From an uncultured Armatimonadota bacterium (GTDB taxonomy: Bacteria; Armatimonadota; Fimbriimonadia; Fimbriimonadales; Fimbriimonadaceae): a stretch of DNA of 55,399 bases. This document shows positions 30,672-39,883 of the stretch, piece by piece. Position 1 is the stretch's first letter, and every line of letters begins with the position of its first letter. The notes under the pieces are model-generated. The model was not told where the DNA came from and ran no database searches. It saw only the letters and a program-made list of their open reading frames with translations. Location: assembly GCA_903904815.1 (NCBI GenBank), contig CAIVDU010000114.1, forward strand, positions 1 through 55,399, read 5' to 3'. Both the position numbers and the translations under genes were made by a program.

Positions 30672-31961
30672 TCACACGGACTCCCTCAAGGCGTCGCCGA
30701 ACGCCTCAACGGTCCGGTCAATATCGTCAACCGTATGGCTGGCCGTAAAGAACCAAGACTCTAGAGCACTGGGAGGGAGATAAATGCCCTTATCAAGCAA
30801 TCGATGGAAGACTCTGCCGAAGAGAGCTTTGTCACTCAAAGTCGCTTCATCGAAATTCGTCACCGGGGACGCGTTGAAGAACACCGAGATCATCGAACCG
30901 ATCCTCTGAGTCTGGGCGGGCACGCCCGCCGCGGTGGTTGCTTGCCTAAGACCGAGTTCTAGGCGCGATCCTAACGCATCGAGCCTTTCATATAGGGTGG
31001 CATCTAGCTGAGATACCGCAGCGAGTCCGGCTGCCATCGCTAGCGGATTGCCAGAAAGGGTCCCTGCTTGATACATCGGACCGCTCGGGGCCACGAGGTC
31101 CATCAGCTCCTTGCGACCACCGTAAGCGCCTACAGGAAGTCCTCCGCCAATGACTTTGCCCATGCAAATGAGGTCAGGAGTGATCGCGAATCGCTCGGAA
31201 GCTCCGCCCCGAGAAATGCGGAAACCAGTCATCACCTCATCGAATACGAGGAGAGCTCCGTGTTCGGTAGCAAGGTTTCGGAGCCCAACGAGGAAGCCAT
31301 CGACCGGGGGAACCAGCCCCATGTTTCCGGCCACTGGCTCGACGAGAATTGCCGCGACTTCTCCCAAGTTTGCCTGTAAAACCTCGGCCACGTGAGACAA
31401 ATCGTTGTACCGGGCAAGGAGCGTGTGTCCCGTGACTTCTTTGGGAACACCGGCACTATCCGGTAAACCAAAGGTCGCAACGCCCGAACCGGCCTTCGCT
31501 AGGAGGCTGTCGACGGCGCCGTGGTAGTTGCCCTCGAATTTCACGATCTTTGATCGGCCAGTTGCGGCTCGCGCCAACCGGATGGCGCTAAGGGTCGCCT
31601 CGGTGCCGGAGTTGACCATGCGGATTCTTTCCAAGGCGGGAACCCGTCCAAGAATCTCGTTCGCTAGGGTGATTTCTCCGGCATGGGGTGCGCCAAAGCT
31701 GGTCCCACGAACGGCTGCTTCGCCGATCGCCTGAGTCACCTTATTATCGGCGTGGCCGAGGATAATCGCGCCCCACGAGGAAACGTAGTCGATGTAGGCG
31801 TTTCCATCGACATCGAAGAGTCGAGCCCCTTTGGCTCGCTCGAAAAACACGGGCGTCCCACCGACGGCTCGAAACGCCCTCACCGGGCTGTTGACGCCAC
31901 CAGGCATGAGGCCGCAAGCCTCCTGGAAAAGCGCATCCGATGTAGGGCGTAACTCGCTCAT
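30672..31961 (-). CDS. hemL: Glutamate-1-semialdehyde 2,1-aminomutase
   Basis: A 429-residue PLP enzyme of aminotransferase class III, forming 5-aminolevulinate from glutamate-1-semialdehyde. Typical parts: PGGVNSPVRAFRAVGGTP, IDYVSSWGAIILGH, MVNSGTEATLSAIRLAR, FDEVMTGFRISRGGA and the PLP-lysine segment CMGKVIGGGLPVGAYGG, then QAGTLSGNPLAMAAG. With hemA this shows the C5 pathway of 5-aminolevulinate synthesis. Its ATG overlaps the hemQ stop by 4 bases (ATGA), so translation is coupled. Confidence 0.95.
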   Translation of the reverse strand: MSELRPTSDALFQEACGLMPGGVNSPVRAFRAVGGTPVFFERAKGARLFDVDGNAYIDYVSSWGAIILGHADNKVTQAIGEAAVRGTSFGAPHAGEITLANEILGRVPALERIRMVNSGTEATLSAIRLARAATGRSKIVKFEGNYHGAVDSLLAKAGSGVATFGLPDSAGVPKEVTGHTLLARYNDLSHVAEVLQANLGEVAAILVEPVAGNMGLVPPVDGFLVGLRNLATEHGALLVFDEVMTGFRISRGGASERFAITPDLICMGKVIGGGLPVGAYGGRKELMDLVAPSGPMYQAGTLSGNPLAMAAGLAAVSQLDATLYERLDALGSRLELGLRQATTAAGVPAQTQRIGSMISVFFNASPVTNFDEATLSDKALFGRVFHRLLDKGIYLPPSALESWFFTASHTVDDIDRTVEAFGDALRESV

Positions 31962-32632
31962 CCGTTGATGTAGGACTCCTTGTCCAAGTAGAAGGCAGTA
32001 ATGAGCGGGGTGTCCAGAAGCGTAAACAGTCGCGCTTCGGTGGATCGAAGCTGCTTCACCAGTTCGCTAAATCGAGGCAAATCTTCCATCTCGTAGGACA
32101 CCACGAATTCGTGATCCTGAAGACCGAAGGAGTAGATCAGTAGCTGCTTGATGTCGAAGTACTGCTTCCCAAGCTTGATGTGCTCGTTCATCATGCCCTG
32201 GCGCGCGTCCATGCTCTTGACGTACCACTCCTTCGTCTTTGAGAAGGGATACACGGTGAGGTAGGTGGCGCGCTTGCCCTCGAACGGATCCATGTCCTGT
32301 TCGCTCTTTCCTCGGGAGTACATCGAAGGGTTGGTGTATCCCCAGAACGTGTGAACCGGCTTGACGAACTGTCGCCATCGCTCCACCTTTCGGGCATAGG
32401 TCTGGAAAGCGTTGGCCCCCGAATCGGTTTCATCGGCGCCCCATGCGGACCAGATCAAGAAATCGCAGTCGGTTCGAGTTGGGAATGTGCTGTAGAAGTG
32501 AGTGACTTCTCCAGCCTCTTCCGCATCGCTCGCGAGGTGTTCCCGGAAGCTCTTGCGCTCTTCTGGGCTCAGATGCCAGAAATCGTCAGTGTAAACATAG
32601 GTCGCGTAAAGATTTAATAGGCGTTGAGCCAC
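31958..32632 (-). CDS. hemQ: Coproheme decarboxylase (HemQ/ChdC), chlorite-dismutase family
   Basis: A 224-residue protein of the chlorite dismutase-like family, HemQ branch. It converts coproheme to heme b by oxidative decarboxylation. The motif VYPFSKTKEWY near residues 127-137 holds the Tyr and Lys used in HemQ proteins, and NEHIKLGKQYFDI near residue 150 holds the probable axial His; YSFGLQDHEFVVSYE is also typical. The start is GTG at 32632, which overlaps the hemB end by 19 bases. True chlorite dismutases have a distal Arg, whereas HemQ proteins do not; that region cannot be settled by eye. Operon context strongly supports a heme-synthesis role. Confidence 0.88.
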   Translation of the reverse strand: MAQRLLNLYATYVYTDDFWHLSPEERKSFREHLASDAEEAGEVTHFYSTFPTRTDCDFLIWSAWGADETDSGANAFQTYARKVERWRQFVKPVHTFWGYTNPSMYSRGKSEQDMDPFEGKRATYLTVYPFSKTKEWYVKSMDARQGMMNEHIKLGKQYFDIKQLLIYSFGLQDHEFVVSYEMEDLPRFSELVKQLRSTEARLFTLLDTPLITAFYLDKESYING

Positions 32633-33582
32633 TTAGATGCCTCCTTGGCAAAATAGGTAATGATGAGGTCGGCCCCCGCGCGTCGGAACGCGGTCAGGGT
32701 CTCGAGCACGATCTTGCGTTCGTCCAACCAGCCGCGCTCGGCAGCGGCCTTGATCATGGAGTACTCACCGCTCACCGAATAGGCGGCGATCGGCAAATCG
32801 GAAATTTCTCGGGCGCGAACAATGATGTCCAGATACGAGAGCCCGGGTTTGACCATCAAGATGTCGGCGCCCTCGTCCTCATCGCGAAGCAGTTCGCGGC
32901 GGGCATGGCGCGCATTCGAGTAGTCGTGTTGATAGCTAGCGCGGTCCCCGAAGGTCGGAGCCGAGTCGGCCGCGTCGCGGAAAGGACCGTAGAATGCCGA
33001 ACTGAATTTGGCCGAATAAGCCATGACCGCAACGTCGCTATATCCCGTTTCGTTGAGCGCGAATCGAAGTGCCCCAACCTGTTCATCCATCATTGAACTT
33101 GGCGCCACCACATCGGCCCCAGCTGCGGCATGAGTGAGAGCCATCTCCGCCAGTAGCGGAAGTGTCGAATCGTTATCGACACGCTCGCCGTGTAAAACCC
33201 CGCAATGGCCGTGCGTCATGTAGGCACATACGCAAACATCGGTCATGACGACAAGATTTGGGTCGGTGTCCTTAAGGGCCCTGATAGCCTGGGGAACGAC
33301 CCCGTTGGGAGCTCTGGACGATGTGGCATGTTCGTCCTTCGTTTGAGGAAGCCCAAAGACGAGAATCGATTTCACTCCGACTTCTCGAAGCTCCCGAGCA
33401 ACCTCAGGTACGCCCGAGACCGGCAGCCGGAACTGTCCAGGCATCGAGTCGATGGGCTCGGCTTCCGTGATTCCTTCTCGGACGAAGATCGGATAAATCA
33501 GATCGCCGGGATCGAGAGAAGTCTCTTTGAAGATCGATCGCAGGTTTTCGGTGCGACGAAGGCGGCGGAGTCGGTTAGGCAT
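32614..33582 (-). CDS. hemB: Porphobilinogen synthase
   Basis: A 322-residue enzyme condensing two 5-aminolevulinate molecules. The zinc-binding cysteine motif DVCVCAYMTHGHCGVL is clear, as are the active-site lysine segments MAYSAKFSSAFYGPFRDAA and ILMVKPGLSYLDI, and AYSVSGEYSMIKAA. The longer open frame to 33882 is antisense to hemD and is not used; the ATG at 33582 (MPNRLRRLRRTENLR) is the family start. Its first 8 bases overlap the hemD end (ATGCCTAA). The hemQ start lies within its last codons. Confidence 0.95.
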   Translation of the reverse strand: MPNRLRRLRRTENLRSIFKETSLDPGDLIYPIFVREGITEAEPIDSMPGQFRLPVSGVPEVARELREVGVKSILVFGLPQTKDEHATSSRAPNGVVPQAIRALKDTDPNLVVMTDVCVCAYMTHGHCGVLHGERVDNDSTLPLLAEMALTHAAAGADVVAPSSMMDEQVGALRFALNETGYSDVAVMAYSAKFSSAFYGPFRDAADSAPTFGDRASYQHDYSNARHARRELLRDEDEGADILMVKPGLSYLDIIVRAREISDLPIAAYSVSGEYSMIKAAAERGWLDERKIVLETLTAFRRAGADLIITYFAKEASKWLNAY

Positions 33583-34366
33583 GCGACATTTCCTTTCGTT
33601 TACAAAACTGGATGAGCGCCTCGACGAGGCCCGGGATGGTGGACTCTTTCGCCATCGTGGCGACCTCAAAACCGAGTTCTGAGACCGTGTTTGCAGTGAC
33701 CGGTCCAATGCAGGCGATCGGGGTCTCGTCCATCCATCCGTCCAGCCCGGCTTGAACCAGCCGATCGTGCGTGTTAAGCACCCCACTGGAACTCGTGAAG
33801 GTGATGATGTCCGGTCTTGGTCCCTTGAGTACGTCCGCCCCCGACTCATTGCTTTTGACGATGCGGTAGGCAACGATGTCATCCACCAGTGCGCCGGCTT
33901 CGATGAGACCGGCTGGCAGATCCTTCTTGGCTTGTTCCGCTCTCAATAACAGAAACTTCTTTCCTTCGATTCCGGTGAGGGCCGAGAGGATTCCTGATGC
34001 GGAAAACTCAAGCGGAACGAGATCTGGAGTTCTCACCGCTTTCGTGAGCGCCGCTGCGGTGACGTTCCCGACTGCCACCATCTTTCGGCTGGACATCAGG
34101 TCGGCTACCGCGGTGCCAAGGATTTCCAGTCGATTTTCAACGGCATTCACTCCGCGAACGCTGGTGAACACAACATAGTCGTAGTCTTGCGAACTCCGAA
34201 TGGCATCGTCTAATGCCAGTTGTTCAGCGCCACCAAGGAATTCAAACTCGATGCTGGGCAGCACGATCGGAAGTGCGCCGCACGCCGACAGTCTTTCGGA
34301 TAGGTCAGACGCCTGGGTCCTTGCTCGTGTCACGAGGATCCGCAGGCCTTCCAACGGTCGGGTCAA
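33575..34366 (-). CDS. hemD: Uroporphyrinogen-III synthase
   Basis: A 263-residue protein that cyclises hydroxymethylbilane with inversion of ring D. HemD sequences vary, but LRILVTRARTQASDLSERLS at the start, YDYVVFTSVRGVNAV, MVAVGNVTAAAL, DIITFTSSSGVLN and IACIGPVTANTVSELGFEVA form the usual two-lobed pattern. The start is TTG at 34366 in a TTGA overlap with the hemC stop. Its position between hemC and hemB supports the assignment more than any catalytic motif. Its product is also the substrate of cysG upstream. Confidence 0.9.
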   Translation of the reverse strand: MTRPLEGLRILVTRARTQASDLSERLSACGALPIVLPSIEFEFLGGAEQLALDDAIRSSQDYDYVVFTSVRGVNAVENRLEILGTAVADLMSSRKMVAVGNVTAAALTKAVRTPDLVPLEFSASGILSALTGIEGKKFLLLRAEQAKKDLPAGLIEAGALVDDIVAYRIVKSNESGADVLKGPRPDIITFTSSSGVLNTHDRLVQAGLDGWMDETPIACIGPVTANTVSELGFEVATMAKESTIPGLVEALIQFCKRKEMSHA

Positions 34367-35292
34367 ATGTTGACCCCCGATTCAAAAAGGTCTCTAGCTC
34401 CCTGCGCGGCGAGTTCGCTGGCAAGTTCCGTTCCGACCTCGGCTGCATCCGAAACGAACCCGCTCCGGGTTCCTTTGATCACTCGGGTTCCGTCGGGCGA
34501 GGCAACCAGTCCGGCGAGTTCCAGTCGGTCATCCAAGACAGTGGCCCAGGCGGCTACCGGGACCGAGCAGCCTCCTCCAAACGCCTTGAGGAATGATCGC
34601 TCTGCGCATGCCGCCCGCTCCGACGGAGCGTGGTGCATTGGCGAGATGAGCGCCTGCGAGTCAACATCGTCGGCTCGGGTTTCAAGGACGAGAATTGCCT
34701 GTCCGGGAGCGGGCAACATCACATCAACCGAAAGGGGCTCCACGTGGAGTCCACTGTATTCGCTTTCCGACCAATGCTCAAGAACGCCGAGGCGCTTCAG
34801 CCCGGCAATCGCGAGCACGATCGCATCGTACTCGCCCTCTTGAAGTTTTCGGAGACGAGTATCGACGTTGCCGACGAGCGGCTTGAACTTGAAATCGGGC
34901 CTATGCGATGCTAACTGCGATGTCCGACGAACACTACCCGTCCCGATCACGCTGCCCTTCTCAAGCTCATTCCATCGGGGCCCACGAGTGATGATTGTGT
35001 CGTGGGCGTCTTCGCGGATGAGGTGGGCGGCCAGAACCAGTCCGGGCACCTGCTCAGTAGGCAGGTCCTTCAGGCAGTGGAGTGCGACATCCACGCGATT
35101 GTCGAGCAGTGCCTCCTGAATCTCGCGTACGAAGGCTCCGAGTCGATCTCGGTTGCCCTGATCTCCGCTCGTTTTGATCGTAACAACATCGACATCCAAA
35201 TCGGGATACCGACTGAGGAGTTGTTGTCGCAATCTCGTGGCCTGAGCCATCGCAAGACGACTTCCCCGCGTACCTAGGCGAAGCTTATTCAT
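34363..35292 (-). CDS. hemC: Hydroxymethylbilane synthase (porphobilinogen deaminase)
   Basis: A 309-residue enzyme polymerising four porphobilinogens. Family features: LRLGTRGSRLAMAQATRLR, IKTSGDQGNRDRLGAFVREI, VDVALHCLKDLPTEQ, GTGSVRRTSQL, GNVDTRLRKLQEGEYDAIVLA and the cofactor segment AFGGGCSVPVAAWA, whose Cys binds the dipyrromethane. The ATG at 35292 (MNKLRLGTRG) is correct by homology; it overlaps the hemA stop by 8 bases (ATGAATAA). Confidence 0.95.
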   Translation of the reverse strand: MNKLRLGTRGSRLAMAQATRLRQQLLSRYPDLDVDVVTIKTSGDQGNRDRLGAFVREIQEALLDNRVDVALHCLKDLPTEQVPGLVLAAHLIREDAHDTIITRGPRWNELEKGSVIGTGSVRRTSQLASHRPDFKFKPLVGNVDTRLRKLQEGEYDAIVLAIAGLKRLGVLEHWSESEYSGLHVEPLSVDVMLPAPGQAILVLETRADDVDSQALISPMHHAPSERAACAERSFLKAFGGGCSVPVAAWATVLDDRLELAGLVASPDGTRVIKGTRSGFVSDAAEVGTELASELAAQGARDLFESGVNI

Positions 35293-36628
35293 CGCCGCCG
35301 GCCTCGAACAGTCGAACCACCACGTCGCGCTCTTCTGCCCCAAAAGAGGCATCTTTCAGAGAGCGGATTGGGCTTTCTAGCAGACCTCGAACCATTCGAA
35401 GAGTCAAGTCTTCGACGACCTTTCTTTGTCGGTCGTCCAAGTCTCCTAATTTCTCGATGGCCCAAGCGAGGTTCTGTGATCGAACTTCCTCACACCGGCG
35501 AACGAGCGCTTTGATAGCGCCTGAAGCTTCCCGATCGGAGAATGCTTGAGCAAGATCGCCAAGAGCTTGGCGGATGATCGAGTCGGCGGCTGGAATGGCG
35601 GCTTCCCGCTTCTCGGCATTCTTCGCGCAGCGCTCGATCAGATGATCGACATCGAGCGCGACCACACCCGGGAGCTGCTTTGCCGCGGTAGAGACGTTTG
35701 CTGGCACCCCGAGGTCAACAACAATGAGAGGTCGGCCCTCTCGCTTTGAGGAGGCTTCCTTGAATAGCTGCTCGTCGAAAATCGGTTGGCTGGTGCCGAC
35801 GGCGGTGAGCACAATGTCTGTCTCCACCAAGAGATGGGGAACATCATCGAGCGCGCAAAACTGGAGGCCATGGCGATCAGCCAGGACTTGGGCGGCTGCC
35901 ACCGTCCGATTTGCCACGATGACTCTGGCCGGGGACTCTAAGACGAGGTCCTTAACGAGTCGCTCAGCGATCTTTCCGGCTCCGACAAGGAGGATGGACT
36001 TACCGGCAAGTCCTCCTGTGATCGAGCGCGCTTCCCGCACCGCCAGTGATCCAAGAGAGGTCACACCCTTGCAGAGTTCAGTCTCCGTGCGGACTCTCTT
36101 GCTGGCGGCGAAGGCGTGCCTCAGAAGTAGGTTCAGCCAAGGCCCAATGCTTTTATGCTCTTGGCCGGTAGCCAACGCCTCTTTGACCTGGGCGAGGATG
36201 TCGGTTTCACCCAGAACGGCGGATTCAAGGCCGGAGCAAACTCGGAACAGGTGTTCGGCGGCAAGGTGACCGGATTTGAGGTACAGGTGGCTGTCAAGCT
36301 CATCTTCCTCGACTCCCGTCATCTCGGCAAGAATGCTTCTGACACAGGCGCCGCAGTCGCCGTAGAAAAGGATCTCCGTGCGGTTGCATGTGCAAAGGGC
36401 CAGACACTCCTCGATTCCCGCGTCCGTAAGACGCGAGAGCAGAAGGTGCAAGCGCTCGCCCGAGAAGCTGACCCGACCTCTAAGGGTTAAATCGGCAGTG
36501 CGGAAGCTGAGACCGAACAGATGGAGGTTGGCCAGGGGCGCATAGCCCAGCGTTTCACTCGCAATCTGGTCGGCAAATGGGCATCCGGTGGAACTCGGAT
36601 GATCGGTCGTTAGTTTATGATCAATCAT
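35285..36628 (-). CDS. hemA: Glutamyl-tRNA reductase
   Basis: The first committed enzyme of C5 heme synthesis, reducing glutamyl-tRNA to glutamate-1-semialdehyde. The catalytic segment is LALCTCNRTEILFY, followed by SGHLAAEHLFRVCSGLESAV and LGETDILAQVKEA, then the NADPH domain with SILLVGAGKIAERLVKDL and VDLGVPANVSTAA. Possible starts are ATG 36739, GTG 36679 and ATG 36628; the family usually begins close to LHLFGLSFRTADL, so I use 36628, with low certainty. It still has a 30-residue extension containing one Cys. It follows cysG by about 180 bases on the same strand and overlaps hemC. Confidence 0.9.
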   Translation of the reverse strand: MIDHKLTTDHPSSTGCPFADQIASETLGYAPLANLHLFGLSFRTADLTLRGRVSFSGERLHLLLSRLTDAGIEECLALCTCNRTEILFYGDCGACVRSILAEMTGVEEDELDSHLYLKSGHLAAEHLFRVCSGLESAVLGETDILAQVKEALATGQEHKSIGPWLNLLLRHAFAASKRVRTETELCKGVTSLGSLAVREARSITGGLAGKSILLVGAGKIAERLVKDLVLESPARVIVANRTVAAAQVLADRHGLQFCALDDVPHLLVETDIVLTAVGTSQPIFDEQLFKEASSKREGRPLIVVDLGVPANVSTAAKQLPGVVALDVDHLIERCAKNAEKREAAIPAADSIIRQALGDLAQAFSDREASGAIKALVRRCEEVRSQNLAWAIEKLGDLDDRQRKVVEDLTLRMVRGLLESPIRSLKDASFGAEERDVVVRLFEAGGDE

Positions 36629-36806
36629 CTCTTTGAGATCCACCGGTACCGCGTCTATGGCTGGTTGAGAAACCTCCACCCCTCTATTGTGACGAGCCAG
36701 TATCGGTCCGCTTTTGTCATATTTGATGACGGCACCCAAACGCTGATGCTCTCACGAAGTGGGTTTCAATGACAAAGAATGACTTCAGTGAATCAAATGG
36801 CGAGGA

Positions 36807-38228
36807 TCATCCCCCAAATTCGGCAAGAACCGCGTTGAGCGATTCCGCAATTTTGACGACCTCTCCGACAATGATGGCGGCGGGTGGCTCGAGACCTACT
36901 GCTTTGGAACAAATGTCGGAGAGAGTACCGACGACCACCTTCTGATGGGGCAACGTACCATTCGAGACCGCCGCAATCGGAGTGTCTGGCGAACGTCCAT
37001 GTTCAATGAGTTGTGAAGTGATGTGGGGAAGTCTCTCGACTCCCATCAGGAAGATAGCGGTGGGCATCAGAGCGGCTGCGGCCCAGGGAATTCCATCGCC
37101 CGTGGCGTCATCCGCTTCTTGCCCGGCGAATACTCCGAAAGCAGGGGCGATTTTTCGATGGGAAACGGGAATGTTGGCAGCCGCCGGCGCGGCAATGGAC
37201 GAGGTAACCCCGGATACGACTTCCCAAGGAATCCCTGCTTCTTTGAGAGCAAGCGCTTCTTCGCCTCCCCTTCCAAACACGAAAGGATCACCGCCCTTCA
37301 GTCGGACGACAGTTTTGCCCTCACGCGCGAAGGCGATCAGTTTTTCGTGGATCGCGATCTGCCTTGGCATTCCGGGAGAGCCACGATCCTTGCCCGCGTA
37401 GACCTTTTCCGCGGCTGGTTTTGCGTATTTGAGCAGAATCGGGTTGACGAGGCGATCGTATAGGACTACGTCCGCTTGGGCGAGAACCTGGGTCGCCCGA
37501 ATCGTGATGAGCCCTGGATGCCCGGGTCCCGCCCCGACGAGATATACCTTGCCGATCTTGGGTTCCGTCGACTTTGAAGCATCGACAGCCGAGTGCAATC
37601 GATCTTCGAACAAGGCGTCGGCCGCTTCACGACCCTCTGTTCGCAGCACATCCGGAATGGTCGAATCGATCACGCCTTCCCAAAACGCCTGTCGTAACTT
37701 GTAGCTAGGCAGTGTCTTCTTGACTTCTGGACGCCAATCCCCCAGATACTCGGCGAGATTGCCGATGTCTTCGGTCAGGATCTCGACCGCGATTCGGTTT
37801 CTCATCCGTTGCGCCAGAGCCGGGCTCGATCCAGCGGATGAGATGGCCACCTGCATGGGGCCATGCCGGGTGATCGCTGACATGATGAAGTTGCAGTTCG
37901 TGGGATCGTCGACGGAATTCGACAACCGGAGAAGCTCATTCCCCGTTCGATAGACCAGTTGGTTGACCGCCGGATCGTCGGTGGCCGCGATCACCATGTA
38001 AGCCGGGTCGACATCCGAGATTTCGAACCGGCGTTGGATCCAGGTGAGACGCCCTTCCGAGTGCCACTCCTGGATCTCTGTTTTGGCCTCAGGGGCGATC
38101 ACGGTAATGATCGCCTGGGTGTAGAGCAGAGACTCTAGCTTCTCTAAAGCGACGTTGCCACCTCCGACGATCAAAATCGTGCGGCCTTTGAGGTCCAGAT
38201 AGACGGGGTGGTAGTTAACGTAGCCCAC
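36807..38228 (-). CDS. cysG: Siroheme synthase (CysG-type fusion)
   Basis: A 473-residue bifunctional or trifunctional protein. Residues 1-210 form the precorrin-2 dehydrogenase/ferrochelatase half (TILIVGGGNVALEKLESLL; NCNFIMSAITRHGPMQVAIS). Residues about 225-473 form the uroporphyrinogen-III C-methyltransferase half (VYLVGAGPGHPGLITIRA; VVRLKGGDPFVFGRGGEEA; VVSGVTSSIAAPAAANIPV). It makes siroheme from uroporphyrinogen III, the prosthetic group of the sulfite/nitrite reductase encoded next to it. The start is GTG at 38228. Its stop is separated from hemA by an interval of 70-180 bases that may hold a weak promoter. Confidence 0.9.
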   Translation of the reverse strand: MGYVNYHPVYLDLKGRTILIVGGGNVALEKLESLLYTQAIITVIAPEAKTEIQEWHSEGRLTWIQRRFEISDVDPAYMVIAATDDPAVNQLVYRTGNELLRLSNSVDDPTNCNFIMSAITRHGPMQVAISSAGSSPALAQRMRNRIAVEILTEDIGNLAEYLGDWRPEVKKTLPSYKLRQAFWEGVIDSTIPDVLRTEGREAADALFEDRLHSAVDASKSTEPKIGKVYLVGAGPGHPGLITIRATQVLAQADVVLYDRLVNPILLKYAKPAAEKVYAGKDRGSPGMPRQIAIHEKLIAFAREGKTVVRLKGGDPFVFGRGGEEALALKEAGIPWEVVSGVTSSIAAPAAANIPVSHRKIAPAFGVFAGQEADDATGDGIPWAAAALMPTAIFLMGVERLPHITSQLIEHGRSPDTPIAAVSNGTLPHQKVVVGTLSDICSKAVGLEPPAAIIVGEVVKIAESLNAVLAEFGG

Positions 38229-38233
38229 GAGTT

Positions 38234-39856
38234 TTAGTCAACCACGCTTGCGCCGACGACAGCCGGCTCGGGATCAACTCCCTCGGCAAATTCGGTCTTC
38301 ATCAGCAGCGCAAGTTCTTCGTCGGAGTGTCGATCGACGAAGTCGCTGAAGTCCTCTTCGGCATCCTTGGCCTCGACATATCCTTTAAGGAGGTTCTCAA
38401 TTGCGTATTTGACTTCGGTTGCCGGGACCTTTCTTCGAATGGCCCGAACGAACCGAGCGTCCTGCCCGAGTCGACCGCCAAGGGCCAAGTCGTACCCTTC
38501 GACGGAAACGCCGCCGCCCTTTTTAACGAGACAGCCTTGGAGCCCGATGTCCCCAATGTGATGGTGCCCGCAATCGTTCGGGCATCCGTTGAGATTGATC
38601 CGAATGAGCTCTTCAAGATCGACGGTCTTTTCGACATGATCGATGATCTCTTTCAGGAGTCCCTTCGTCTCGGTGAGGGCAAGATTGCAGAACTCGTTGC
38701 CGGTGCAGGCAATGGCCGCTCGGCGGAAAGTGGACGGGCTGGTCGGAAGACCGATCGTCTCAAGTGCCTTCACCACGTGATCGATGTTGGCGGTTGGGAT
38801 GTTCGGCAAAAGAATATTCTGGTGAACCGTCGTGCGGATATTGCCGTCACCGTATGTCTCGGCGATTCGAGCGATTTCATAGAGCTGATCGTCTGACAGT
38901 CGACCGGTCAGGATAGTCGCGCCAACCCAGTAAAGGCCTTCTTGCTTCTGGGCATGGACGCCCACATGATCTCGGAAGTGCTTCTTCGGATCTGGCCACT
39001 CAGTGGCTTCGTCGGGCGTCCAGTCCAGGCGTGCGCGGACCTCTGCTTCGAACTTCTCGATTCCCCATTCGTTGACCAAGAACTTGAGTCGAGCCGCCTT
39101 TCGGTTATTACGATTGCCATGATCTCGGAAGACCTCAGTGATGGCAATTGCCACGCTCAGCAGCTTGTCCTGAGGAATGAACATGTTCAGTCGCTTCGAA
39201 ATGAACGGGCGAGCGGAAAGCCCACCACCCACGCGAACATGGAACCCTAGTTCCTCTTGTCCATTCGGGAGGGTTCGCCTCACACCGACAGCGCCGATGT
39301 CGTTGATTTCGGGCAGGGCGCACTGCGCGCAGCAACCGGAGACCGAGATCTTGTACTTGCGGGGAAGGTTGGAGAAGTCCTTGTTGCCGAGGAAGAACTC
39401 GTGGATCTCGGTTCCCCAATGGCGTGCGTCGAAGACCTCATTTGGGTCAATGCCGGCGACTGGGCACCCGGTGACGTTTCTCGTGATGTCTCCGCAAGCT
39501 CCCGACGTGGTGATGCCGACTGCATTGAGCCGCTTCAAGATGTCTGGGAAATCCTCGACCGTCAGCCAGTGAAACTGGAAATTCTGGCGCGTGGTGACGT
39601 CGGTGATGCCGCGAGCATAGATCCGGGTGATGTCGGCAACGACTCGCGCCTGTTCGGCGGTCATGTCCCCGTTCGTCACTTTGATTCGCATCATGAAGTG
39701 GCCGTCTTTAGGCTTCTGCTCATAGATGCCGTACCAGCGGAACAACATCATGTCTTCCGGCGTGATGGTGTGGAAGCCAGTCTTGGCATAGGCGAGAAGG
39801 TCCTCGTAAACGTCGAGGCCGTCTTTCTCTTTCTTTATTCGCTCGTTTTCATTCAT
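38234..39856 (-). CDS. Sulfite/nitrite reductase, siroheme and [4Fe-4S]
   Basis: A 540-residue reductase with two ferredoxin-like half-domains. The Fe-S/siroheme cysteines are visible: ACTGNEFCNLALTE (about residue 382) and NLNGCPNDCGHHHIGDI (about 424). DVTTRQNFQFHWLTVEDFP and the arginine-rich ITRNVTGCPVAG segment are also typical. The sequence type fits ferredoxin-dependent sulfite or nitrite reductases; its place between cysG and cysH argues for sulfite. No flavin subunit (CysJ) is present, so ferredoxin is the likely donor. Genes on both sides are 5 and 27 bases away, so co-transcription is likely. Confidence 0.85.
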   Translation of the reverse strand: MNENERIKKEKDGLDVYEDLLAYAKTGFHTITPEDMMLFRWYGIYEQKPKDGHFMMRIKVTNGDMTAEQARVVADITRIYARGITDVTTRQNFQFHWLTVEDFPDILKRLNAVGITTSGACGDITRNVTGCPVAGIDPNEVFDARHWGTEIHEFFLGNKDFSNLPRKYKISVSGCCAQCALPEINDIGAVGVRRTLPNGQEELGFHVRVGGGLSARPFISKRLNMFIPQDKLLSVAIAITEVFRDHGNRNNRKAARLKFLVNEWGIEKFEAEVRARLDWTPDEATEWPDPKKHFRDHVGVHAQKQEGLYWVGATILTGRLSDDQLYEIARIAETYGDGNIRTTVHQNILLPNIPTANIDHVVKALETIGLPTSPSTFRRAAIACTGNEFCNLALTETKGLLKEIIDHVEKTVDLEELIRINLNGCPNDCGHHHIGDIGLQGCLVKKGGGVSVEGYDLALGGRLGQDARFVRAIRRKVPATEVKYAIENLLKGYVEAKDAEEDFSDFVDRHSDEELALLMKTEFAEGVDPEPAVVGASVVD

Positions 39857-39883
39857 GCGATCAGTCTCAGTTGGAACACGAAA

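Noticed and set aside
33583-33882. 100-residue N-terminal extension of hemB
   Set aside because: It lies within hemD in another frame and is not part of any porphobilinogen synthase; the ATG at 33582 matches the family start.
38234-39856. Dedicated assimilatory nitrite reductase
   Set aside because: Possible by family, but no nitrate genes are near, while cysH and cysG flank it. The call was kept as sulfite/nitrite reductase with sulfite favoured.
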